From: a virus
IMG/VR virus record: IMGVR_UViG_3300031951_000081
Span: 1-64,000 of that record
Direction: 5' to 3' (one strand)
DNA length: 64,000 bases
In this document: one piece after another, positions 46,801 through 59,000 of the stretch
Layout of the letters: each line of letters opens with the position of its first letter
Numbering within the stretch: position 1 is the stretch's first letter
Notes under the pieces: generated by a model
Seen by the model: the letters and a program-made list of their open reading frames with translations, nothing else
Databases searched by the model: none
What the model was told of the DNA's origin: nothing
Made by a program: the position numbers and the translations under genes

Positions 46801-49800
46801 AATTGATTTACGGGTTGATTCTCAATGTTAGTATCCTTATTATTTACACTGTTAGGAGATGGAGTTCTTAATCCAAATCCTCCAGATATTTTTGTAAGAT
46901 TACCATCGCTATCTTTAGACCCTATGAAAATATCAGATAAATCTTCACTAGTTAAAATATTAGAGTGAGGTATTTTTGTTGGATCAGATATAACATTAAG
47001 ATAATTAACAATAGCTTTATATCTAGCTGATTGCTCTAAGCCTCTTTGTTCTAAAGACGCCGCGTAAGTTCTTAATCTAGATTTCAAATCCTCTGAAATT
47101 AAAGGATTATTTGCTCCTCTGTTATCTCTTCTAATAAAAGTTATTGGTCCCAGTAATGTGGCAGCTTCAATACTTGTATTTGATTGTGTACCATTAGCTG
47201 TAGTTGTATAGTTGACTTTATAATTTCTAAGTAAAACTAGCTTACCAGCTCTCTCCCCTTGATCTATAGAAGCTACTAAGTTTTGAGATCCTATATCATT
47301 AAAAACACTTTGAGCAGGCCCTTTAAAAGCCCTTGTGTCATGCTTCCATTTTCCTTTGTCGTCTTTAACTCTATTTAAATCGCCGTGAATTAAAAAGTCA
47401 AGTTCTGAAGCAAGTTCTAATAGTTTTGGATCAATGCTTTCTCTTTTTAAGTCTGGAAAAAGATTTTTAAAACCTGCTTGTTTATTACTTAACAAAGTTA
47501 TTGTTTTCATAGATTCATCGTGATGAGCATCTGAAAAAACTTTAACTAAAGTATGCATAGGAAAAAACTGCATGTTTTGATAAACAACAGGTTCGCCAGC
47601 TTTTATCTTTCTATAAACATCAGGTAAGTAAGCGGATTTAAGTAAAAGATCTTCAAACTGTTTTAACTTATCTATAAAGTCGTAAAGCGGTTTGTATTTC
47701 TCGTCATTACTGTTAACTGGTTTTGTTGCTAATTGTATGAACTGAGGCTTAACAACATTCCCAGTTTTTAACTTGATGTTTTGTATTATTAAATAAGGTA
47801 CTCCAGGTCTAGGTAATTTACTTGCAGGTATGTCTTTTCCAAATACTTTTCTTGCATCGTTTATACTTTTAAAAGCTATTATTTTACAATACCTAGAAAA
47901 GTTTTTAATAACTTCTTCAGCGTTTTCTAAAGCATCTCTCCCCCAAACTTGGTCTATATATTTTTCAAGTAGTGGTGCTCTAGAAATTTTACCGTCAGAA
48001 TCTAGCATATCTGCTAAGTCTTCTTGTGGTTTACCATCGTATGTGTATTTTATACCTTGACTTCCTTCTTGTACGTACAATGTTTCATGACCAGTAACTT
48101 GTCCATTTATTTTATAAATGTTATACAAGTTTGTATTTTGTAACGTAAATTCTGGAAGTTTCGAAGTGTTTATACCAACATTTCTCTCGAAATCTCCAAG
48201 TTCTTTGTCGTTAATAACTCCAACAATTTGATAGTAAGTGTTCCCGCTATCACTCCCTGTTATTTTTTTTACCAAAACAACACGCTTTGCCTCTTCTCCA
48301 GTAGCCTTTCTAGAATTATCTATAAAGACCATTAACTCATCTCCAATACTTAGTGGAGGTATACCGGAATCTTCGTTTCCTTCAAATATAGTAAAAGCTG
48401 GATTTTCTAAATTATACGGTTGAGACTTTTGAGAAACTCCTGTAGGTGGAGTACTGGGTGGTAAATTATTGTCAAAATTAATAACGACTGGTTCATTTAT
48501 TACATGGAGTCCAGATTCTTCTTGTGGTTGTTGATCAAAACCCACTGAAGTTCCTTCGTTATCTGTAGCAGTTTTATTTTCTCCCGGAGCGTCTGGAGTT
48601 TCGTCTGGAGTTCTTTCTTCACTAGGTTTAACTGACTCTTCTTTAGCGGCTGGTCTAGTAATATCAACAGAAACATTTCCAGTTATTTCTGAGAGTACTT
48701 TTATTTGCTCATCTAAGTTTTTTATAGCTTCTTCCGATAAATTATCTTTTTTAGGATAGGGAGCTACTTTAGGATCTACAAAATGTGTTGCTCCTTTAGT
48801 GTTAGCAAGGTGCGCATATGATGTTGCTCTTGAGGTTGCTGCATACATCCATTGGTTGTATATTGTTGGATTAGAAAAGTTTTTATTATCTTCAACAGAT
48901 ATATCAACGTATACCTCATCAACCGTGATTCCCATAGCACTTGGCGCTAAAAGAACGTCAGCGTCAGGTAATGCTTTTTTATACTGCTGTAATTTTTCTT
49001 CGTTACCAACAATAATAACTCTACTTCTTTGTGGATTAGCTGCCTTAGATTCAGCAAACTTTTTTACAATGCTTGTACCTGCTTCTGCATAAGTACCAAA
49101 TATATTAATCATACTAACCGATGGGTCTAAAGAAGACGCGGTTGGTATTTGACTAATTGGCGTGTCAGATTTAAATGCATTTTGTAAATCAACAACTTCA
49201 GAAACGCCAGAACGATACGTAGTAGATAGGGGTGTTATTTGTTTTAAATTTTGCGATAATGCTACAGAATGTCCTAAGGGATCTCCTTTAGGAGTTCTTT
49301 GTCCTTTTCTATATTCAGCTTTAACCTCTTCAGTTCCTTCATAATATTCTTGTTCAGTAGTAACAAAGTTTGCTATATAATTATCATCTAAAGCTGGCTT
49401 AGATATATTTCCAGAAACAGGTTGATTAGGGTCGTATAAAAATAAATATTTAACTCTGTTGCCTTTAGTTGTATTATTATACTTATTTACAGCTCTAACA
49501 AAATTGTTTATGTCCCCCCTATTTAAAGCCCCAGCTTCATCTACTATAATAAATTTTACTTTTGGGGACAATGTTCCGTTTTCTAATTCAGTGGTTAAAT
49601 CCGTTATTTTCTTTGGATTATCTGGATGTCCCAATGATTCCGCAATATTTTTTGCAGCTTTATCATAAGCAGCCGCACTTGCAATTTCTTCATTAGCATA
49701 CCCCATTACATATTTAAATAGTTTGGAAACTACTAAAGATTTTCCAGCTCCAGCTGGAGCTTTTAAAGCTGCTCCATTTTGAAATATTTCTGCATCGGAA

Positions 49801-52800
49801 ATAACGCTAGAAGAAGCAAAAGTGACAAGCTCTCGAACTACTCTAATTTGAGAAGATGAAGGAACTGGAGCAGTCGGATTAGCTTTTAAATATTCTCTAA
49901 TCTTTGTTAAAAATCCTACGTGACTAAATCCAGATTCTTGAGCATCTTGTATTTGTGCTATTCCAACAAAAGCAGCATGAAGATTTATAAGGGCCAGTAA
50001 AGTTTCCTGAGGAACTTTTCCGTTATAGTTTTTAATGTTCTCTTTAAACTTAATAACATCATAATCTTTATTAAATTCTATTAGCGGTCCTAATACACTT
50101 TTATCCGGTTCCTTTTTTTCTATAACATTTAAAACTTGAAAAATACCTCTCAATGGGTTCTTTACAGCTTCCGATTTTATATAGTCGTCGTACACAGCTG
50201 GAGTAGCTGAAAGTGTTCCTGCTATATCATTGATAAAATCTAAACCATTTAAAAGCTTTGACAAGGTGCCTCTTAAAGCTTCAGCTATTTCATCAGCTCT
50301 TTCATCTTCGGTTAATAAATCCATAACAGCCATAGAACCTAGTATAGGATCTGATTCTATAAGTTGCGCTAAAGAAACATCTTTAATTACTTTAGTTTTA
50401 GGCCTCTCTGTTTCAGTCTCTTTATTTTTTAAAGCTTGTAATTTTGCATTATATTCATCGTTAATCTTAGCGTATTGTCGAGACGTACCAATTTTGCTAT
50501 CTAATTCCTGTTTTCTATTATCCAAGTAGGCGTCCGCATCCGCTTTATTGTTGAATATTTTTAATCTTACAACTGGGGCTTTGGATAGTTTCCCATCCGT
50601 CATCTCCCCATACTCAATAACTCTTTCTATTATAGTATAACCATCTCCATTATTTTCTGCAATCTTTGGGTCATAATCGTCAGCTAATAGAGATTGCTGA
50701 ACAATAATTATCATTTTCTCATCAAATTCTTCTCCGACTTTTGATGAATTAGGGTTATCTTTATTAATAGGAGTTCCTTTAGTAGAACGCTTTACGGAAT
50801 CCAACTCTCTGCTCTTTAATGCGTCTAATTCTTTCTGCCATGATTTTCTTATGGCCGCTTCTTCTACTGCGGTATCTTCTGTTTGTTCAGAAGTAATAAC
50901 TATTTCATTAGTATTAAGCGAATCGGCAAAAGATAACACAGCTTCAGCATAGTGAAGATCTTCTTTCTTATTCTTAAGTTCTATATTTCTTACATTTTCT
51001 TTTGTAAGTTCGAGCAGTATCTCTAAATCTTTAATTATATCTTCAAGTTCTTTAGCAGTTTCCTTATAAGGTTTTTCTTCTATTTTAGATAATGCTTTTT
51101 CGTGTAGAGCTTTAGCAAAATTTAATTGTTTTTCAACAGCAGAAACATCGTCATAAAATTGAGAAATACTTCCATCTTCGTACTCAGCAATTTCAAAAAG
51201 CCTTTTTGGACCTTGAAGAAGCTCATCTAATACATCTTGTACATAGTCAGAGTCAGATTTAGATATATCATAAATTGATATTTGAGAGTCTATTTTAGAT
51301 TGCATTTCTTTAAAATCTCTCATTTTATTTTTTGCTCTTCTAAAACTTATAAGCTCAGAGTACAATTTTGCATCTTCTTCTGTTATAGTATTTTCCGCTT
51401 TTTCATTTACTAGCATATCTTCAAGATCCAATAAAGAATCTTGTTCAGTCATACCTCCCCTTACAAGAAGTTCTTTTTCCTTTTGTTCTATAAGAGAAAG
51501 AGTTGTGTTAATCGCATCTTTTAATTTTAAAGCTTGATCTGGATATATAAAGGTACCTTCTTTAGTAACTTTATCATAAACATCCATAACCGACTCTATT
51601 ACATCTTCTAATCTATTTTCATTTAGTTTGATATAATTTATTAAATCGTTTAAGTGATCAGCATAAAACATAGTTCTTGCTGTATCCAGTTTGTTTTTTT
51701 GCCTAAGCATGTTAGAACGCTTTGCGACAAAAGATTTAAAACTTTGCGGTGTAGTTTGATCGTTAGCTAAAAAAGTTTTTGGGCCGTCTCTAAGTGTTTT
51801 ATACTCAGAAAGTTTATTAGCTGATACTAATTTATTGTACTCTTTAAGTCCTTCTCTCGGATTAGTTAATCTATCATAAACTTTACCTAAGTCTTCAATT
51901 GCATCATTGAGGTCTTTTTTCTTAGTAACTAATTCTGCAAGTCTAGCTTCTTCAGGCGAAGTTTTTGGACTTTGTTGTTCTCTACCTTCTAAATTATCTG
52001 TAGAAAAAGCATTCATTATCCAACCAGCTTTTTGTTTATTAGGTATCTTTGAAGATACATCTAATATCTGCCTATCTAAATCTTCAACTAAAGAATAAAG
52101 ATTTACTAATCTATTTCCAATTCCTCCAGCATAATTTTTAAGCATTTGAAATCTTGCTTCATCTTTTTCTCCATAAACTGGAGCAACCATGCCGTTTGTA
52201 GTCTGTAAGTAATTAGCTTCAAGTTTAGCTACATGTTCCTTATAAAACTCTATCCTATCATTTACTTCTTGTGGGGAATCTATTCCAAATCTTTTAAGTG
52301 AAGCTTCGCCCATGTCTTTAAAAGATTCGAGTTTTTTCATAAGCAAATCAGTGCTTCCACTCTTAAAAGCAGTTTGAGCTAAATTAGAAAGTTTTTCTAA
52401 TTCGTACAACTTTAACTTAATTGGATCTGGTTCTTGTTTCATAGCTTCCAAATCTATTAAATTATCTAACTCTCCTTGAACTCTCATGTTAGCTGTGAAC
52501 TCAGCAGCTTTTACCATGTCTTTCATGACATTTCCTTGATCATCAAGTTTTACTCCCCCACGTATTACATAATTACCATCTTCATCTAAAGACACTTGCT
52601 CAGCAATAGTATTATACTGCTCTTCATCTATTTCAGTATTTGTGTCGCCGACTTGATGAGTGTATTTAACAGTGCCATCAGGTTGTTCTTCCCTTGTAAG
52701 TTTTCCTTTCGTATCGTCTTCGTTTTGTACTAAAGAAGTGTTCACAAAATCTGTGTAAGCTTTGTTGAGGTCTTCTTTAGCTTTTTGTTTTTGAAGTCTT

Positions 52801-54113
52801 TCGTTTTTTGCTTCTCCCAAAACACCTCCCCCAAATGGTCTTCCAACAACAGGTAAAGAAGTGGCAATAGCAGATCCACCACCAATAAGTGCACCGGCAC
52901 CTACTGCTTTTATGCGATCTTCATCCGTCATGTATATACCTTCAGACACTAAATTATTAAGTGCGGAGTAAGCGTTTTCTAACCAGCTTTGTTTAAAGTT
53001 GTTACCTTCATTTACTTTTTGATTGGAATACTGTATGTTTTCTTCCATACCTTCAGAGAAAGCTTGGATAGCGAGTTCTTTACCCAACTTCATATAATCT
53101 CCTCCTCGTCCTTCCATGTATTTTTTAAAGCCCGTTGCTTTTGAAGGAGCTGCTTCTATAAAATTATCTAATGTTGGGGAATCTGCTAACTTTAATCCAA
53201 ACTTGTTAGCTCTGCTAGCAACAGCCCCTTTAGATAATAAAGGTCTAAATAACCTAATAAAAGCTGTATCTGTAATTGCCCCCAACACCATGTCAGAGGC
53301 AAATACATTACCAAAATTTTTATCTGCTATTTGAGCTATTTGCTCGTCAGTGTAATCATTTTTACCAGCGTCCCTATCTGCCTTTAGTTTAGAAACAGTA
53401 GCTTTTCAAGCGTCATGAGCTTCAGCACCAGATTCATGTGTCCTTAACAAAGTTGATGCAATTCTTTCATCTAAGACACTAACAATTTTAGCATAATTAT
53501 TTGGACGTAGTGTTTGAAAAAGTTTTGTATAACTAAGTGGTTTAGCTAAAGATGAAACTATTCTTGCTCCGAATCCTACTTTTCCTAACCAAGCTCCTCC
53601 AACAAGACTTTCAAATGAAATGCCTATCGTTTCTCTTAAAGAAGTGCCCAATTGCCCAGGATCACTGAGCTGTTGCATAAAAGTTCTTTCGTCAAAACCC
53701 ATTTCTCTAAAAGTTGGAAAAGCGTCATCTATAGAATAACCTAAAGATTCATTAAGATCTCTTAATAAATTTGCATCGTATCCTTCTGAAAAAGTAGTTT
53801 TAGGATTTCCATCTAATAAATTCATTGCTCCATGACCTAAAGAACTTACCCCAGTAGCTAAAGCGACTGGAGCTTTTAAAGTTCTTAAACCTAGATTTCC
53901 TGCAAAGTTAAAAAATGTATTTAATCCTGTTTGATTATTAAACCTAAGATTTTGTTGGTCTTCGTAATCTCTAAGACCTGAGTCATAGTAATTTCCAAAT
54001 AGATTATTTAAAAATGTATTTGCAGAGTTCATTCTTTCACCTTTTTCTAAGTAAGCCGGTTCTTTAAAAGCAGCTGACGTAGCAGGTGATATAAAATCGC
54101 TAATTTTTGGCAT
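40818..54113 (-). CDS. 4,431-residue fusion: SF1 helicase, zincin and virion RNA polymerase
   Basis: TGA 53406 is read as Trp at residue 236 and rejoins two frames into one gene. Order: a hydrophobic/helical N-terminus (1-300); a long coiled-coil-rich region (300-1400); an SF1 helicase-like domain with Walker A APAGAGKS (about 1455), DEAG (about 1515) and a motif VI-like YAATSRA (about 1765); a zincin-like HELFH (about 2909); and a C-terminal RNA polymerase region. The last has TTGFRFPGSKLVLQADLG and the catalytic metal motif SDYDIDTLF (DYDID, near 4253), matching the DFDxD signature of crAss-type single-chain RNA polymerases. That enzyme is packaged in the virion and transcribes early genes after ejection. 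Fusion with a helicase and a protease-like domain makes this one unusually long. Confidence 0.85.
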
Positions 54114-54128
54114 ATATAATTTTATTTA

Positions 54129-56087
54129 TTAGTCTGATTGTGCTTGCAAAGCTTCGGCAGTTAACATCCATTTAGTGTCTCTAGGTAGTATGTTCATAAA
54201 AAGATCTTTCATAATAAACATCTCCATTGCATTTGGTCCAAGAACTGAACCATCATCTGCCAATATTGGCTCTGCCTCTATTTCAGGTTGTCCTTTTTCA
54301 TTTCACCTAGCTTGGTGAAAACTCACTACTTCTCTACCATTAACATAAGATTTTTTTGAAACAACGTACGCTGGCGTACCATCAACTTTTTTACCAAAAG
54401 GAATTGGCGTACTACCTTTTCCATTTATTAATGGTCTAAATAATTGATCTAATAATTTTTCTTGAGCGTTTTCAAAATCATTTCTAGCAGGAGCTATAGC
54501 ATAAACATCTGCAGAACTTCCATCAAATGCGCCGGATGCAGCTGGATTTGGAATGATTACTGAACCACTAGGAAGATGTGTTGTGTATCCCATAGCAAAA
54601 CCTAAAGCTGGTTGCTTAGATTTAATAACTCCTTTTTTCTCTTGTTCTGGGACTACTAAATTATTGTATATAGTTTCTTTATCTGGACCGGTATACTCTG
54701 TTATTTCTCCAGTATCAGCTGAAATTTTAAATACTTTTGATGTTCCTGCTTTTAGCCCTGGAAGTAATCTATCTGCAGCTTCTTGTGCAGCGCTAGTAGT
54801 GTTAAACGCCACATAATGTACATTAGACATTAAATTATTTTCCTTTTCCTCTTTATTATAAAGATTAATCAAATCTTTATCCGACATATTTGGATTAGCT
54901 TCTTTTATAGATTTTAACCTGTCTCTGTTAAGCCCGGAATATTTTGGAGAAGTCATTAATTCAGAATATGGAATTGGCACGTCTTTTAATGGTTCTAAAG
55001 CTTTAGATAAAACATCAAGTTGTGGATTGACATACGCACCTAAAGTAAGAACTCCTTGCATAAATGGAGAAAGTTCTCCATCTGCTTTTGAAGTTGGAGC
55101 TAATGCTGGAGCAGCCGCTCCATTACCCGCAACTTTTAACTTACTAGTAACAAATCCACCATTATTGTCCATATCTACACCAAAGCCTTGTGTTTTAGCT
55201 TTAGTTGCTGCTTTAAAAGCTTCTTCAGCTTTGTAGTCTCTAACAAATTCATAATCCTTTCCAACTTCAGTAAACCCAGTTCTACCGGGTATAATATTTT
55301 GTTCATAGTCAGATGTAATAGCTTCTGAAAAAGCATTCGGATCTTGATCTGTCAATTTAGCCAGCATTTGAATATATGATTGATAAGCAAAATCACTGTT
55401 TAACATTGCCTTCCAACCTGTACTAGCCTCCTTATAATCCTTGCCTTTTAACTTAACTTTTTCAAATACATGATAACCATCTAAAGTAACGTCTTGAGTA
55501 GCACGCATTTCTTCGGTAGTTCTTTCTGGAACTTTTGTCATGTACTCTTCAAAGTTTTTAGGCAAGTCATAAGCATTTGGTAAATCTATAGCTTCTATAC
55601 TACTCCAAATACCTTTATCTTTATCGAAAGTAACTCCAGGTTGTTTTTTATACCAAGATTTTAAAGCATTAAATTGTAGCGTATCTATTCCATTTTCTTT
55701 TGACCCCAATCTTTTTCTAGCATTTTGTATAGCAGTTACTTCTGTATTATAATCATTTTGGATAGCGTACATTTCTCCATTAGGAGAGAAGTCAGTTTTT
55801 ATTTTTCTTTCTAATTCTCTACGATCTTTAGTGGCTTGAGAATAGTCCCCATTATACTTGCTTACAATAGCATCTATTTCATCACTATATTCTTTCATTT
55901 TCTGTGCCGCCCTAGGTTTATCAGGATCTCTAGCATTAATGTAGGTATCTCTAATTTTAGAAAGAGCTTCGTAGTTAACATCATATTGCTTTTGTGCAGC
56001 TTCTAAAGCTGTAGCAATAAATTCCACAGGCGGAGTATAAAGGGACGCTTGGTAAGGCGTCCCCTTGTAAAATCTATTAACGGCCAT
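54129..56087 (-). CDS. Virion structural protein, 652 aa
   Basis: It starts MAVNRFYKGTPYQASLYTPP with a clear Shine-Dalgarno-like GGAGGAAGAT just before ATG 56087, and ends at TAA 54129 when TGA 54303 is read as Trp. The extension adds the last 58 residues (WNEKGQPEIEAEPILADDG..). The N-terminal 130 residues are a charged coiled coil; the rest is mixed. It lies between the lysozyme-like protein and the RNA polymerase fusion. Position and N-terminus fit a conserved crAss-like virion or cargo protein. The specific role is unknown. Confidence 0.72.
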
Positions 56088-59000
56088 ATCTTCCTCCTTT
56101 TTTCATTTTACCTCCTGAATAATATCCTTTTAATATTCCTCCAAGATATTTAGTAGCTGGGGTAGTTTCAGTCTTAGCTGCAGCGGGAGCTTCTTCTGCT
56201 AAGTTAACTTTTTCTCCGTTCATAATTCTTCTATAAACATCTGGGTACATTGTTTTTAAAATATTTAGTACGTCTGTACCTTGCTGCTTCTGATTTAACG
56301 CTGTTCCGAATCCTCCAAGAGAAGTCATCGCGTTATCCCAAGCCTCTTTATATGCAGCTCTATTCTGAGCATTCATTTGATTAGTAGCAAGATCTTGTGC
56401 AATATTATATCTACGCTGAGTAGCAACTCTATTCTCGTAATCTAACAAAGCCTGACGATTCATTGTATCATATTGAGATCTTATCTGAGACTCTTGATTC
56501 AATCTTTGACCGAGCATATTATTAGCAAGAGCTGTCCTTGCATTTATAGAAGGAACATCTGCTCTATTTAGCATTGCAGAAGTTTGTCTATTAGCTTGAT
56601 AAAGTTGGCTAGCAGGATCGTAGTTAGCTCTAGATATTTGAGTCATATCATAAATAGGTTTCTCTACTTCTGGACCACCTATCAACTGACCAAATCTTCC
56701 AAGTACCGTCGCTGCATTTAAGTAATCTCCAGTAGTCCAATTAGAAGCAAATCCTTTTCCACGCCCACCTTCGGGGTTAGTAACTTTGCTTGCCATAGTT
56801 AGATTGCTATCCATTCCATCATTTTGTACGTTGGGCATAAAATTTGGATCTTCAGTTGCGTACATCTTACCAAGCATATCTGCTCTTTGATTAGGAGTGG
56901 TGAAGCCTAAATCTGTTTGCGGTCCTTCAGGGCTTAGCTCATAAGCTTGGTTAAAATCAGCCATCATATTTGAATACTCCTTATCATCCTTTATTTTTTG
57001 AAGAGTTTCCTCGTCTTTCAAATAGTTTAACCAACTTGGGCTTGTTTTAAACTTGTCACTGGCATATTTTTGCTCATAAGCGTTTCTATACTCCGCAGTA
57101 GCTATAGTTTGTTTTTCATCTGGGGTTAACTCTTTCATACTCCAATTAGGATTTATCTTTGGAGGCATTGGTCCTTTTGGTGTATAAACAGTTGATGGTA
57201 TAAAGTCCGGTAAATTACTGGATGCTTTTGGCGGTGTAAATCCTCCAACTATAGGAGTACCTTTTTGTTGAGTTGTAGAAGTAGTTGTTGGGTAGTATTG
57301 ATTTTTAAAGCTGTCAATGTTACCTTGGTTTCCTCTTATCCAATCTTGTGCTGTTGGGTATTGTGCTCTAACACTCTTAGGAGCCATCACATTATAATCT
57401 GCAAGCATATAATCTCCAGTAACACCACGCATTTTAAATTTAGAGGACACTGGGTCGAAGTAAAGGGTATTACTTATGCCCATATACATTGGATCTGGGC
57501 CACCTATTTGACTGCCAGTAGCGTAACCTTTAACCATTCCACCATAAGCCATACCTTGAGCTTCTTGATCTCTCATCCCCATAGAAGTAGCTAAATCTTC
57601 TTGTTGATTTTTCAAAAACTCTAAGTACCTATTATTTAACCCAACAGTTTTATTAGTTATAGGATCGTTAGGAAATTTTCTAAGGTAGTTCTCAGATTTA
57701 CCTGTAGACTTTTCTATGGGTTTAGCTAAGTTAGCGAAAGTGATATTAGTATTTGGGTCTTTAAGTTTGTTAGAGTATACAAAGTTATCTTTTACTACTT
57801 CACCGTGGTCTAACTTTACATTGAGTTGTGGATAGTAGTTACCATCTGTAATTGACGGATTACCATCTACTACAAATGAAGAGTCAGATATTTTCATGTC
57901 TCCTCCAGTTGCATACGAGTTCATAGAAGAGCCAATGTTTCCTCCCATAGCAAATGAATTATCTTTCATTGGCATAGAAGTGTTTCCTGTAAGAAGGGCT
58001 CTAACAGTTGGGGGTTGGTTAAGTAAATCTGGACCTGCTGTTGGATTAAACATTCCAGCTATCATTCCTCCTTCAGCTTTTCTAGTAGCCATATAACCAA
58101 AGAATCTACGCTGCTTTTCTGTTATTGGTTTTCCATGAACAGTACCATCATGGAGTATCTCCCTTGCTTTAGATCTAGAAATCATTCCTCCTTCAGCATA
58201 GTTACCTGGAGAAGCTCCCATAACATAATTACTTCTTTCTTTATCCATAGACATTTTCTTAGCAAGCTCTAAAAGTATTCCCCCTTTAGTAGGGTTTAAC
58301 GCATCGCCCCAATTAAACTTATAATCTCCTTGAGTTGGGTCTGCAGTTGGATTAGCTATATCTTGAACTCTACCTGCCAAGTTTCCTAATTGTTGGCCAG
58401 CAGCCATAGCAATATCTAAATAACCGCCACCAGCATAACTCATAGGTTCTATTTGTCCTCCCATAGCTTTGCCTTTGTAAAGAAGTTTATAAACATCGCC
58501 ATCTTCTATTCTAGCCATATTCTTCATGATAAGATTAAGATCATCTTCATTCATTTCAGACATACGTTTGTTAGCTAGTTTAGGGGCAATCCTATCTGCA
58601 CCGTAACCCCCTCTTTGTTGACCAGGTTTAGGTTCTACATAATAACCAGACCAGCGTTTCATGGCTTCATCAAGAGTTAAGTTTTTATAATTTCTACTAG
58701 TAAGAAGATCTTTTTTGGCTTTCATTCCAGATTCCCAATCTGGGAATATTGCAAAGTAACCACCATCAGTAGCTTTTCTTCCTTGAACAGCTCCGTATTG
58801 AGAAGCAAACTTACCGTACTTTATGTTACCGGGATTGTGGTGTGCTATTCTTCTTTCTTTATAAGGAAGTTTTAATATAGCATTAACATCTTGTTGCCCT
58901 TGTGAAATAGGTTGTTGAGGTGTTAATGGTCTATCAGGTTGCATTGGGGTTTCTGTTACAAAATCAAAATTAGCTGCAGGAGATGGGGCAGCAGAAGCTA

